DNA of 64,000 nucleotides from Akkermansia muciniphila (GCA_945874895.1 CAMCIC010000002.1:124001-188000), one strand, 5' to 3'. Counted from the first letter of the stretch, positions 9,728 to 19,476 are shown. Notes: generated from the sequence alone by a model not told the origin. Program-made: numbers and translations.

Positions 9728-11701
9728 TTATTTGTAAGAGCGGACCGATGGATGAACTTCCTCGAAATTCAGCGGTTCTTTGTGAAGAATAGGAGCCTTG
9801 CCCTCGACGTATTGCCATGCGGCCACGTGCGCATAGTTGACATCGTCTCGTTTGGCTTCGCCCGGCGCGACGAGACCGCTATCAACATCTGGATCGCCGG
9901 CTTGTGTTTGATGTTCCTCGCGGAAGTGACCGCCACAGGATTCTTCTCGAGCCAGAGCATCGTAGCACATCGTCTCTGCAAATTCGAGGAAATCAGCGAC
10001 ACGACCGGCTTTTTCAAGCTCCATGTTGGCGATGTTGCCACTGCCGGGAATGCGAACATTGCTCCAGAACTCCTCACGAATTTCAGGAATGCGTTTGATG
10101 TTGTGTTCCAGACCCGCTCTGTTGCGAGCCATACCGCAGTTGTCCCACATGAGCAGACCGAGCTCGCGATGGAAAGAATCGACAGTGCGTTTGCCTTGGA
10201 TGCTCGTGAGTTTGTTGATGCGCTCACTCGTCGCTGCCTCGGCTTGACGGAAGGCCTCATCATTCGCATTGACTTTGCCCGGTGATTGCGTGGCGAGGTA
10301 ATTGGCGATGGTGGTGGGAATCACGAAATAGCCATCGGCCAAACCTTGCATCAGTGCGGATGCACCGAGACGGTTTGCGCCGTGATCGGAGAAATTCGCC
10401 TCACCCAACACGTGAAGACCGGGGATGTTCGACATCAGGTTGTAATCCACCCAGAGACCGCCCATGGTGTAGTGCACAGCGGGATAGATCATCATCGGGT
10501 TTTTGTAAGGATCCTCACCGGCGATTTTCTCATACATCTGGAAGAGGTTGCCGTAGCGGGCGCGGATCACAGACTCGCCCAAGCGCTGAGTGGCATCGCG
10601 GAAATCCAGATAGACGCCCAATCCCGTGGAAGCGACGCCACGACCTTCATCACAGGCTTCTTTAGCGGCACGAGAGGAAATGTCGCGTGGGGCCAAGTTG
10701 CCGAAAGAAGGATACTTGCGCTCCAAGATGTAGTCGCGATCCTCTTCTGCCACCGAGTCAGGATGAATTTGTTTTTTGCGCAGTTTTTCAGCTACTTCTT
10801 TCGACTTCGGCACCCAAATGCGTCCGTCGTTGCGAAGCGACTCAGACATCAGTGTGAGCTTCGATTGATAATCACCGGATACCGGAATGCAGGTCGGATG
10901 GATCTGGGTGTAGCAAGGATTCGCGAACAGCGCGCCGCGGCGTGCCGCACGCCATGCGGCTGTGACATTGCAGCCCATCGCGTTGGTGGACAAGAAGAAG
11001 ACATTGCCGTAGCCGCCCGTCGCCAAAATCACAGCATCGGCAGCATGGGAAGAAATTTTCCCTGTGACCAAGTCACGCACGACAATGCCCTTGGCCTGGC
11101 CATCCACGAGCACGAGGTCGAGCATCTCCGTGCGAGGGAACATTTGCACACCGCCTTTGTGAACTTCTTTTTCCAGCGCCTGATAGCAACCAATCAGCAA
11201 CTGCTGACCGGTCTGACCACGTGCGTAAAATGTGCGGGAAACCTGAGCACCACCGAAAGAACGGTTGTCAAGCAATCCACCGTATTCGCGAGCAAAAGGC
11301 ACACCTTGAGCGACACATTGGTCGATGATGTTGGTGGATACCTCCGCGAGACGGTGAACGTTGGCCTCGCGTGAGCGGAAGTCGCCGCCCTTGATGGTAT
11401 CGTAGAAAAGACGACGCACAGAGTCACCGTCATTCTGGTAATTTTTCGCCGCATTGATGCCCCCTTGTGCGGCGATCGAGTGAGCGCGACGAGGACTATC
11501 TTGGTAGCAAAAGCATTTCACCTTGTAGCCCAGTTCCGAGAGTGTGGCGGCAGCGGCGCCTCCCGCCAGTCCCGAACCCACAACCAACACCGTGTATTTG
11601 CGCTTGTTCGCCGGGTTGATCAACTTCGAGTCCATCTTGTGCTTGGACCATTTTTGGTTCAGCGGTCCGGATGGGATTTTGCTATCGAGAACGAATGACA
11701 T
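9728..11701 (-). CDS. sdhA: Succinate dehydrogenase / fumarate reductase flavoprotein subunit
   Basis: 657 aa; FAD-binding [72 protein letters not shown]. Confidence 0.96.
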   Translation of the reverse strand: MSFVLDSKIPSGPLNQKWSKHKMDSKLINPANKRKYTVLVVGSGLAGGAAAATLSELGYKVKCFCYQDSPRRAHSIAAQGGINAAKNYQNDGDSVRRLFYDTIKGGDFRSREANVHRLAEVSTNIIDQCVAQGVPFAREYGGLLDNRSFGGAQVSRTFYARGQTGQQLLIGCYQALEKEVHKGGVQMFPRTEMLDLVLVDGQAKGIVVRDLVTGKISSHAADAVILATGGYGNVFFLSTNAMGCNVTAAWRAARRGALFANPCYTQIHPTCIPVSGDYQSKLTLMSESLRNDGRIWVPKSKEVAEKLRKKQIHPDSVAEEDRDYILERKYPSFGNLAPRDISSRAAKEACDEGRGVASTGLGVYLDFRDATQRLGESVIRARYGNLFQMYEKIAGEDPYKNPMMIYPAVHYTMGGLWVDYNLMSNIPGLHVLGEANFSDHGANRLGASALMQGLADGYFVIPTTIANYLATQSPGKVNANDEAFRQAEAATSERINKLTSIQGKRTVDSFHRELGLLMWDNCGMARNRAGLEHNIKRIPEIREEFWSNVRIPGSGNIANMELEKAGRVADFLEFAETMCYDALAREESCGGHFREEHQTQAGDPDVDSGLVAPGEAKRDDVNYAHVAAWQYVEGKAPILHKEPLNFEEVHPSVRSYK

Positions 11702-11723
11702 GGTGCGAGTGGGTTGGAAATGA

Positions 11724-12458
11724 TTATCTGCCGAACTTAAAAACGAAGATGGCGAGGGGGATGGAGATGAATCCCGCCCAGATCACGATGGCGTATGCCT
11801 TGCTGAGCTTTTCAATCAGTGGCGCCGACTTCTTCGATCGCAGGCCCAGCGTTTGGAACATCGATGCCACCCCATGGGAAAGGTGCGAGCAAAGCAAGGA
11901 CATGGCGATGACGTAGAACAATACGACGAGACCATGAGAGAAACCTTCAATGACCATCCGGTGAGGGTTGTCTTTGCCAAGCTGAGCCAAATCCGAATCG
12001 ACGCGTATGGTGAAATGGAGAATGTGGAAGATCACGAAAGCGAGAATGGTCAGACCGCTCCAGATCATGATGCGAGATGACTTGCTGGCCTGGATGGTCT
12101 GCGGGTGCACATACTTCGGTGAAGCCGCGCGGTTGGCGCGAGTCAGAGAAATGGTGGCCGCCACGTGGATCACAAGACAAGACAACAACACAGCGCGGGC
12201 TATCCAAACCCCTGCTCCGTGCAGCATGCTATGAAGCATTTCTGCATACTCATTGAATGCTTTCTCCCCGACAAACACCAAGAGGTTGCCTGCGAGATGC
12301 CCTGCAAGGAAGAGCACCAAGACAAGACCCGTGAGGGCCACCAACATTTTTTTCCCAATCGAGGAATTCCAAATCGCGCAAGCAGAACAGGTCGAAGCAT
12401 TCATGAGAATTGATGTGACCGACAAGGTCGCGGCGTGAAGATAATCCGGATGTTTCAA
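11724..12458 (-). CDS. sdhC: Succinate dehydrogenase cytochrome b subunit (single-subunit b558-type)
   Basis: [31 protein letters not shown], five predicted TM segments, conserved His; immediately upstream of sdhA in the same orientation. Start codon uncertain (internal M at [11 protein letters not shown] possible). Confidence 0.9.
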   Translation of the reverse strand: MKHPDYLHAATLSVTSILMNASTCSACAIWNSSIGKKMLVALTGLVLVLFLAGHLAGNLLVFVGEKAFNEYAEMLHSMLHGAGVWIARAVLLSCLVIHVAATISLTRANRAASPKYVHPQTIQASKSSRIMIWSGLTILAFVIFHILHFTIRVDSDLAQLGKDNPHRMVIEGFSHGLVVLFYVIAMSLLCSHLSHGVASMFQTLGLRSKKSAPLIEKLSKAYAIVIWAGFISIPLAIFVFKFGR

Positions 12459-12554
12459 ATGACAAGATCGGAAAAACGACTTTTTTCAAATTTTTCCGCT
12501 TCTCCTCTGAGGGCTCCCCTCATCAAGATGCGGGGCTTAGCCAGCGAAGCGCAA

Positions 12555-12842
12555 TCAGACAGCGCGCTGCTGCAAGGTATGAATGCTCAGCATTGCGTGG
12601 TCAAACTCCGCCAGGGCATTGCGACAATGGGTGAGAAATATTTCACCCGATGCGGTAAGTGCATGGCTTTTGCCACGACGATCCAGCAACCGAGCCTTGA
12701 GCGATTCCTCCAAAGCCCGCAGCGAGTGACTGATCGCCGACTGCGTCAAATTGAGCCGCTTGGCTGCCATCGTGAAACTGCCCGTTTCAACGATCGCTAC
12801 AAACGCTTGCACTTGACGGATTTCTGGCATGTTACGGTTCAT
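12555..12842 (-). CDS. HTH-only LysR-type regulator (no effector-binding domain)
   Basis: MPEIRQVQAFVAIVETGSFTMAAKRLNLTQSAISHSLRALEESLKARLLDRRGKSHALTASGEIF = LysR wHTH; ORF stops after ~95 aa. Confidence 0.8.
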   Translation of the reverse strand: MNRNMPEIRQVQAFVAIVETGSFTMAAKRLNLTQSAISHSLRALEESLKARLLDRRGKSHALTASGEIFLTHCRNALAEFDHAMLSIHTLQQRAV

Positions 12843-13027
12843 GACTGCGATTGGCTTCCTTGCCACGTCTGATAAAGCAAGATGCGTGCCATTTTCCTCA
12901 AACCTCGGCACTTGATCTTTTCAATAGAAGCCTGAAAATCGGTGAGTCCGATCCGCACACTGAAACACCAACCATCCGATGAAACCGATTGCCGGAACTG
13001 GATCCCGATCGATGAGCGTGCACCACT

Positions 13028-13088
13028 AGCAGCGGGACCGCACGTTGATCACGGGGTTATAGCCTTAATTACGGAAGGTCATCGCAAC
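13028..13088. repeat. 61 bp dispersed direct repeat, copy A (possible cassette-type recombination site)
   Basis: Hand alignment with 14086..14146: 42/61 identities without gaps, including CACGGGGTT and GATCAT/GGTCAT blocks. Confidence 0.5.
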
Positions 13089-13126
13089 TGAACAAGCTGG
13101 CAGGGGTTGGATGATGCGACTGCCTC

Positions 13127-13558
13127 TTATTGCATGATGTATGTGGCGAGAAGCTTCTGTATCTGAATAATATCTGTACCCTTCTTAAATTCTTTCTTCA
13201 AAGGAAGTGGATTACCTGAGATGTAAATCTTGAGTTCAGCATCCATGTCAAAGTGCCCAGCAGTCTCCACAGAAAATTGACTGATGGATTTGTATGGTAT
13301 GGAGTGATACTCTACCTTCTTGCCGGTGATGCCCTGCTTGTCGGCAAGTATGAGCCTGCATTGGGTGAAAACAAATAAATCTCTTACGACTTTGAATGCA
13401 CCAGTTATCTCTTCGCCATCGATCAAGATTGGTCCGAACTCAGAAGCGAGTTCGTTCGGGTCGATCTGTGAAGCAGTGCCAAATATTGCATTCATTAATC
13501 CCATGGTTTGTATTGGTCGTTGTGTTTTATTATTTTGCTGAACGGTGAGGTGTAGCAT
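13127..13558 (-). CDS. Bacterial PH-domain protein
   Basis: MNAIFGTASQIDPNELASEFGPILIDGEEITGAFKVVRDLFVFTQCRLILADKQGITGKKVEYHSIPYKSISQFSVETAGHFDMDAELKIYISG: bacterial PH (bPH) pattern. True start probably at the internal MNAIFG or MGLMNAIFG. Confidence 0.82.
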   Translation of the reverse strand: MLHLTVQQNNKTQRPIQTMGLMNAIFGTASQIDPNELASEFGPILIDGEEITGAFKVVRDLFVFTQCRLILADKQGITGKKVEYHSIPYKSISQFSVETAGHFDMDAELKIYISGNPLPLKKEFKKGTDIIQIQKLLATYIMQ

Positions 13559-13700
13559 AGCTAGGAAGGAGCTAGCTCACACCGAAGCAGTACAAGAAAC
13601 CACCACCCATCGCAATCAAAAACAAGTCGTCCTAGCTGTTGCTTCAAATATCTTGTTTGCCTTACGATGGGGGATTTTTTAGTTGCGGGTTCAGCATCAG

Positions 13701-14051
13701 TCATTGCTCGGTTGCGTATCTCATGCGACCATTGTAAGGGTTGGAACAACACCAAAAGAAGAGAAGCACCAAGGCCGCAATCAAAAGAATTCCCGTGAAA
13801 ACCGTCATCCTCTTGGACCATCGCACTGTTCCGTAATTCTCCAAATATACTACCGTAGTATTCCAAGCCACAGGTGCCAGGAGCAGGACATATCCATGAT
13901 TACGGACAACTAGCGCTAAAGCATCCCAGTCTAAATTTGAGTCCGGATAACCGCACCCCATGAAGGCGATCCGCGTCATGACAACGCCCAAGATCACGGC
14001 GAGCACTTGGATGAGTGCGAGCCGAACTGATACGTTGACATCGTGGATCAT
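13701..14051 (-). CDS. Small hypothetical membrane protein
   Basis: 116 aa with about three hydrophobic segments (LIQVLAVILGVVMTRIAF; YVLLLAPVAW; MTVFTGILLIAALVLLFFWCC). Confidence 0.6.
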   Translation of the reverse strand: MIHDVNVSVRLALIQVLAVILGVVMTRIAFMGCGYPDSNLDWDALALVVRNHGYVLLLAPVAWNTTVVYLENYGTVRWSKRMTVFTGILLIAALVLLFFWCCSNPYNGRMRYATEQ

Positions 14052-14085
14052 GATTTCAAGCTAACGTCAAAGAGCTCACAACCCT

Positions 14086-14146
14086 ATCAGCGAGAGCGCG
14101 CGTCGGTCACGGGGTTGAGGTTAAAACTACGGGAGATCATGCAAAC
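14086..14146. repeat. 61 bp dispersed direct repeat, copy B
   Basis: See copy A at 13028..13088; same orientation, downstream of the small ORF at 14193..14543. Confidence 0.5.
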
Positions 14147-14192
14147 ACGGCGCTAATAAGGTTAACTGTGTCTCGACTTGTTGAGCTTCTTC

Positions 14193-14543
14193 TCATTTGG
14201 ACTTTTCGGAGACTTTTTTAGCTTCGTTGACGGGCCGAATCCGATCTTGAAGCCTTTGCTTATCTTGAAATTCAGCACGGAACTGAAAGATTGCGCCTGT
14301 AATCCCTAGGACGAACAGAATTCCGGCAATCACTCGCTGCGTTCGTGTGCCAGCCCAGAACGCTACGACTGAGAAAATCCCCATCACCACAAAGAATCCG
14401 GGACAGTTGCACGCAACGAACCCCGCAGCGACAAAGATAACAACACAAATGGTAATGGCTACTCGTGCTGTGCTTGGACTGCGGGCAACATCCAGCTGAA
14501 AGAAGCGTCTCGAAGATTTTTGGACTGGATGCTCGGAATTCAT
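14193..14543 (-). CDS. Small hypothetical membrane protein
   Basis: 116 aa; hydrophobic VAITICVVIFVAAGFVACNCPGFFVVMGIFSVVAFWAG and VIAGILFVLGITGAIF, charged C-terminus. Confidence 0.6.
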   Translation of the reverse strand: MNSEHPVQKSSRRFFQLDVARSPSTARVAITICVVIFVAAGFVACNCPGFFVVMGIFSVVAFWAGTRTQRVIAGILFVLGITGAIFQFRAEFQDKQRLQDRIRPVNEAKKVSEKSK

Positions 14544-14593
14544 TATCGTGCTATTTGTTTCTGACCTACAGTATTCATTCGTATCCCATCCGA

Positions 14594-14610
14594 CCTGTCT
14601 ATCAGACAGG
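14594..14610. promoter_or_regulatory. Perfect inverted repeat CCTGTCT-ATC-AGACAGG upstream of the 14193..14543 ORF
   Basis: 7 bp arms, 3 nt centre; looks like an operator or small hairpin. No U-tract. Confidence 0.35.
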
Positions 14611-15049
14611 CATTTCAGTGATCATAAAATCAGGTTTTCTTTGCTACAACAAGGGAATTCCGAGAAAATCGTTCTTAGATCAGGACACCTTGCTGGGTAG
14701 CGAGGCGGGGAAATGGGCAAGCTGATATACGAATGCAGCAGTGCTGCCCCACCCCATTTTGCAGATTCACCAATGCCGATTTCTCTTTTATAAGCTTTTG
14801 AACACTCTTTGCTGAAAAGGGTTCGAATGGATGATTTTCCTCAAACTCGTTATGATTGCCTCTGCGAGAACGCGCCTTTTCTGGAGAAAAACTTATCCGA
14901 ATTTCGTGGGCTTTTGGATCGGGAGCGCGCTACCAGACTGCGCTGCAGCCCGTTGTTGGCAACAGAGGCAAGAAATCGAAGCTTGAATGATCTTGGCAAA
15001 TCCTTCCCCTGCTGTTTTGTATTGATCAAGTCACATTCTGACCATCGAC

Positions 15050-16933
15050 ATGAGCCTGAGAACGATCATCACCTTGCTATGGGGCCTTCTGCCATGTGCT
15101 CTTCTTGCGCAAGCGCCCAATCCACCAATGAACTTGAATGCCGTGATCGGAGCTGCGAACGGAACAAATTGGAATGCGGAGCTGTCATGGCAGGACAATT
15201 CCACCAATGAAACAGGCTTCGCTTTCTATAAGAAAACAAACCTCGGCTACGCGTATTTGGGCGCATTGGAACAGCCCAACATCACTTCTGTCCGAATCAA
15301 TGGAGGAGTCGCTCGAGGTGAAACAGCGATATTTGGCATCCGTTCCTATGCCTATCATCCTCTGACGCAGCAGTTTTACTTTTTCGATATCGTGGATTTT
15401 CCTGCCATGCGAGGACCTGACGTTTTCCTGCGACCCTTCGGATCCGGAACAACCGGCACACAGTTCTCACAACAGATCGAGGTATCGAACTCCCAAAACG
15501 CGGTACAATACTCCGCAAGCGGTTTACCCGCGTGGTTGCAACTCAACGCGGATACGGGAATGCTCAGCGGCACACCGGCCCAAGTTGGCGTCGTAACCAT
15601 CCACCTATCAGTGACCTATTCCGATGGTTGGATCCTCACAGGGTCCCATACCTTGCGGATTCGACCAAAAGCTGGAGCACCGACTCTAGTGAGCGCGATT
15701 CCCGATTGGACAACGAACGCAGGCAGCACTCGAGCGCACCCATTAAGTGGAGTATTCGCCGATGCCGAAGCGGAGTCGGCCGTGCGCATCAATACCAGCC
15801 TTGGTTTCTTCGATGTGATCTTATTCAACTCCGCGACTCCGGGAACCGTATCGAATTTCATGAGCTATGCCAATGCCGGAAAGTACAACGACGTTGCGTT
15901 TCACCGCAGCATTCCCGGATTTGTATTGCAGGGGGGCGGCTTCAGGGGCACGGGACAGAATACCCAGTTCGCAAGCATGATCGCCTCTCCTCCCATTGCC
16001 AACGAACCTGGTCTATCGAATATCCGCGGCACCATGGCAATGGCGAAGATCGGGGGGAATCCGGACAGCGCCACGAATCAGTTTTTTGTAAATACAGGAG
16101 ATAACACCGCCAATTTGGACTACCAAAATGGTGGCTTCACGGTGTTTGGTCGAGTCGCGGGCAATGGCATGGCAGTGGTGGATGCGATCAACGCTTTGCC
16201 TCGTGCCACATACGCGCTCCAGTTGGATGGCAGTGCCGCGACGACAAGTTTCACCGATTTCCCCATGAATGCTTCCGCAGCACCAGTGGCCATGGATCAA
16301 AATTTGGTGGTGAGAACGCTCTCCGTAACTCCCGTTCCCGTCATCAGCCACAGTATTACCGGCAATACCGATCCATCCGTGGCCTCTGCCCAAATCGTTG
16401 ACGGAGAGCTGCGATTGCAGAGCCTAAAAGGCGGGCGAACCACCATCACAATCACGGCTACCGATCTCGACCTTCTGAGTCATTCCCAGCAAATCTCTGT
16501 TACGGTCCATGACACCTTCGCCACTTGGACGGCGCGCACCCTTTTTCCCCATGATCAGAGTGCGGCCGAAGAAAATCCCGATGGTGACAGACTGAACAAT
16601 TTGCTCGAATTTGCCTTCATCGAAAACCCCGCATTGCCCAGCCATTCCGCCACTCCCCTCTTGGCACAAGAGAGTGATACCAATCAAAACAACTCCATGA
16701 CCCTGCGATTCCCCATACGCAAGTTCACCACAGGACTCGTCTATCGGGTGGAGGCAAGCCACGAACTAGACGGCACTTGGTCGGAAATCTGGAATTCATC
16801 CCAAGGATTTCAACACGCACGGGTGGTGAATGCCATCGATGAAAGCGATCGCACCATCGTAACGGTTCGCGACCTAGCCGTCATCGGCGCATCACCTCGC
16901 CGATTTTTACGCATCAAGGTGCTACAAAACTGA
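15050..16933 (+). CDS. Secreted multidomain protein: FN3-like region + putative Ig (He_PIG-like) + cyclophilin-type PPIase + C-terminal verrucomicrobial module
   Basis: Signal peptide MSLRTIITLLWGLLPCALLAQ; LPAWLQLNADTGMLSGTPAQVG (He_PIG); cyclophilin GFFDVILFNSATPGTVSNFMSYA...VAFHRSIPGFVLQGGGF...NQFFVNTGDN...FGRVAGNGMAVVDAI; C-term NPDGDRLNNLLEFAF. Confidence 0.85.
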   Translation: MSLRTIITLLWGLLPCALLAQAPNPPMNLNAVIGAANGTNWNAELSWQDNSTNETGFAFYKKTNLGYAYLGALEQPNITSVRINGGVARGETAIFGIRSYAYHPLTQQFYFFDIVDFPAMRGPDVFLRPFGSGTTGTQFSQQIEVSNSQNAVQYSASGLPAWLQLNADTGMLSGTPAQVGVVTIHLSVTYSDGWILTGSHTLRIRPKAGAPTLVSAIPDWTTNAGSTRAHPLSGVFADAEAESAVRINTSLGFFDVILFNSATPGTVSNFMSYANAGKYNDVAFHRSIPGFVLQGGGFRGTGQNTQFASMIASPPIANEPGLSNIRGTMAMAKIGGNPDSATNQFFVNTGDNTANLDYQNGGFTVFGRVAGNGMAVVDAINALPRATYALQLDGSAATTSFTDFPMNASAAPVAMDQNLVVRTLSVTPVPVISHSITGNTDPSVASAQIVDGELRLQSLKGGRTTITITATDLDLLSHSQQISVTVHDTFATWTARTLFPHDQSAAEENPDGDRLNNLLEFAFIENPALPSHSATPLLAQESDTNQNNSMTLRFPIRKFTTGLVYRVEASHELDGTWSEIWNSSQGFQHARVVNAIDESDRTIVTVRDLAVIGASPRRFLRIKVLQN

Positions 16934-17206
16934 GCGATCTCATCGATGGGTGAGAATTTCGCAACGGCAATGGTCCCAACATCACCATTACGATCCCGAT
17001 TCGTATGGCTTCCTGAATAGGAATTCATCTCCTACTAGGGTCATTCGGAATATGCTGAAATTTGGGCAACTCGACCTCTCCTATCGAAAAAAACGGATCC
17101 TCTTTCACTGCCTTACAGAGCATGGTACTCCCTGGCTTGGTCGCAGTGATTCCATTGAGGTTCTTTGCGATTGACACTGATCCGTGGTGGGATACTTTCA
17201 GGACAC

Positions 17207-17548
17207 ATGCCTGATCCAAATCTGCTCAAAACACTCCACATTGCGGGAGCACTCGGTGTCTTTTCCGCTATGGGGGCGATCGTGCTCGGCGTACAAGAAT
17301 CACAGCGCAAAGTCGCTTCCATGCTGCACGGCGTTTCCCTCTTGCTGCTTTTTCTTGCAGGCTTTGCGATCTTAGGAAAGCCGCTCATGCATATACACTA
17401 CTGGAAAGTCAAAATCGTTCTTTGGCTTTTCCTTGGTGTCGCTCCCGTCCTGGCTCGGAAAAAAGTCCTGCCTGCTCCCGCCTTGCTGGTGGTCACTCTA
17501 CTCGTTGGTATACTGGCCGCTTACCTCGGTGTGAAAAAGCCTTTTTGA
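17207..17548 (+). CDS. Small hypothetical membrane protein
   Basis: MPDPNLLKTLHIAGALGVFSAMGAIVLGVQES... with about four hydrophobic segments; start chosen at the internal ATG of the 127 aa ORF. Confidence 0.6.
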   Translation: MPDPNLLKTLHIAGALGVFSAMGAIVLGVQESQRKVASMLHGVSLLLLFLAGFAILGKPLMHIHYWKVKIVLWLFLGVAPVLARKKVLPAPALLVVTLLVGILAAYLGVKKPF

Positions 17549-17642
17549 TCGAGACGAAGTTGCCAATTTGAATTGCATAGCCTGATTTTTTTGTTTTTGT
17601 TGTCTTCGTTTACCCCTCGCCGCGAACTCCGCTCATTTCATC

Positions 17643-17921
17643 ATGGATCTCGATCTCATAGACGTTCACTTTGACCTTCGCGACATCAAACCTCGCGAGC
17701 TGGAAGAAATTCTTGAGGATCCTTTCGGTGTCCGATTTTTGCCCGATCAGGAACGTCATGATGGCGAGTCACGCTACTACGCCTTGGGGCGGACTGTTGG
17801 CGGGCGTGCTTTGTTCATTTGCTTTTGGACCGACGGCAAGACGACGCGTGTGATTGCCGCGAGGGAAATGACGGAAAACGAAGAGCGCTTTTATGAGCGC
17901 CGATATGCCGCGATCAAATAA
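17643..17921 (+). CDS. BrnT-like (DUF497) toxin, divergent N-terminus
   Basis: ...LEEILEDPFGVRFLPDQERHDGESRYYALGRTVGGRALFICFWTDGKTTRVIAAREMTENEERFY matches BrnT C-terminal two thirds; followed 3 nt later by a CopG/BrnA-like ORF. Confidence 0.75.
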   Translation: MDLDLIDVHFDLRDIKPRELEEILEDPFGVRFLPDQERHDGESRYYALGRTVGGRALFICFWTDGKTTRVIAAREMTENEERFYERRYAAIK

Positions 17922-17924
17922 ACT

Positions 17925-18212
17925 ATGAAATCGATCACCCAATGGTCCCAAATTCCCGCGTTTGCCGATGAGCAAGCGGAAGCCGTTTTTTGGTCTGAGC
18001 ATGAGCTGGACGCGCGCCTCATGCAAAGTTGTGTGCATGAGCCTGACTCCCGTGAATCCACCACGATCACGTTGCGCTTTGACCCGCGTATGCTTTCGCG
18101 AATCAAACGTGTAGCTCGCTCACGCTATCTCAATTATCAATCGATGATGAAACAGTGGCTGGCAGAGCGATTGGAGGAGGAAATTCGACTTCAGGATCCC
18201 CCAACACGCTGA
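17925..18212 (+). CDS. CopG/BrnA-family antitoxin
   Basis: IPAFADEQAEAVFWSEHELD (CopG-antitoxin N-term motif) and TTITLRFDPRMLSRIKRVARSRYLNYQSMMKQWLAERL (ribbon-helix-helix). Confidence 0.8.
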   Translation: MKSITQWSQIPAFADEQAEAVFWSEHELDARLMQSCVHEPDSRESTTITLRFDPRMLSRIKRVARSRYLNYQSMMKQWLAERLEEEIRLQDPPTR

Positions 18213-18225
18213 AGGTGACTGAGAT

Positions 18226-18627
18226 ATGAAACTACCTTCCATACTGCAACGTTCGCCCGTCTGGTTGGTATTTTTTCTCATTTGGTTCGGCACTCTCTGG
18301 TATCTTTCTTCAGGACCCGTGCAGATCCATCATGGCTGGAAAATCCCTCACATGGACAAGATTTGCCACTTCGGTTACTTCTTCGGTGGCAGTGGATTGC
18401 TATCCGCCTTCCTCTATCGCAAGCAATTCCCCAACCCGGACTGGACACGCATTCTCATAATCGTCATCGCGGTCATGGTCGGCACGGGCGCACTCGACGA
18501 ATGGCACCAATCCTGGGTTCCAGAAAGATCTGGCAATGACGCACTGGATCTAACCGCCGATCTGTGCGGCAGTCTGGCCGGTTTTCTGGTTTTCCGTCGT
18601 TTGCATTTTCTCTTGCGTTCCGAATGA
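18226..18627 (+). CDS. VanZ-like family membrane protein
   Basis: IPHMDKICHFGYFFGGSGLLSAFL...DEWHQSWVPERSGNDALDLTADLCGSLAGF: VanZ-like motifs (DKxxHF, DExxQ-like, R.....D...D..G...G). Confidence 0.85.
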   Translation: MKLPSILQRSPVWLVFFLIWFGTLWYLSSGPVQIHHGWKIPHMDKICHFGYFFGGSGLLSAFLYRKQFPNPDWTRILIIVIAVMVGTGALDEWHQSWVPERSGNDALDLTADLCGSLAGFLVFRRLHFLLRSE

Positions 18628-18630
18628 GGC

Positions 18631-19377
18631 TCAGTCCTCTTGCGCATTGCCTTCGATGAAATCGCGCAAATGAGAATCCTGCGTGCGTTCCAATTCATCG
18701 GGCGATCCTGTCCAATAGACCAGACCATCCTTCATGAATACGACACGGTCTGCGATGCGGAAAACGCTGCGGATTTCGTGAGTGATGACAATGTTGGTAA
18801 TGTCATGCTCCTTTTGCAAGGTTTTGATCAATCGGTCGATCGTGTCCGCAGTCATCGGATCCAAGCCAGCATGCGGTTCATCGTAGATGATGCAGGAGGG
18901 AACATCCACCACTGCGCGCGCGAGTGCGACACGCTTGCGCATGCCACCAGAGATGTCCGAGGGAAACTTATCGGCATGAGAGGCAAGCTTCACGATTTCC
19001 AAAGCACGGGTCACGCGCGTGCGGATTTCCTCCTCCCCGCAGTCTGACTCCTCGCGCAGGGGAAACGCCACGTTTTCAAACACCGTCATCGAGTCAAACA
19101 AAGCTCCACCCTGAAACATCATGCCGATTTGATGCCTCACCGGTCCCATTTCACGCTCGCGCAAATGGGTGATTTCCAGATCGCCAATCCAGATCTCCCC
19201 TACCGTAGGGCGCATGAGCCCAGGCAAATGTTTTACCATCACCGACTTGCCGCATCCCGAAGCACCGAGAATGACCAAGGTTTCACCGCGATAAATGTCC
19301 AGATCGATTCCGCGCAGCACCTCTTGGGAACCAAAGGACTGACGCAGATTGCGTATGCGAATGAAAGGGTTGGCCAT
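18631..19377 (-). CDS. MlaF/Ttg2A-like ABC transporter ATP-binding protein
   Basis: LGASGCGKSVMVKHLPGLMRPTVGEIWIGD...GMMFQGGALFDSMTVFENVAFPLRE...SGGMRKRVALARAVV...YDEPHAGLDP: MlaF-type. Confidence 0.9.
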   Translation of the reverse strand: MANPFIRIRNLRQSFGSQEVLRGIDLDIYRGETLVILGASGCGKSVMVKHLPGLMRPTVGEIWIGDLEITHLREREMGPVRHQIGMMFQGGALFDSMTVFENVAFPLREESDCGEEEIRTRVTRALEIVKLASHADKFPSDISGGMRKRVALARAVVDVPSCIIYDEPHAGLDPMTADTIDRLIKTLQKEHDITNIVITHEIRSVFRIADRVVFMKDGLVYWTGSPDELERTQDSHLRDFIEGNAQED

Positions 19378-19476
19378 AGCGTCACATCGTTTTCAGAAAA
19401 TCCGCATCCCTGATCGGCACGGTATCGAATTTCCTGACCATCCCTAGTGCATGCGCGAGGCGGAGACAACCAAATA

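Noticed and set aside
10286-11374. 362 aa plus-strand ORF opposite sdhA
   Set aside because: Antisense shadow of a strongly conserved flavoprotein gene.
12629-12648. Palindrome GGGTGAGAAATATTTCACCC resembling a Rex operator near sdhC
   Set aside because: Spacing between GTGA and TCAC is 8 nt rather than the 6 nt of the Rex consensus (TTGTGAANNNNTTCACAA), and it lies inside the LysR-HTH coding region.
14809-15210. 133 aa plus-strand ORF upstream of the cyclophilin gene
   Set aside because: Overlaps the signal-peptide start of the 15050..16933 gene in another frame; no domain.
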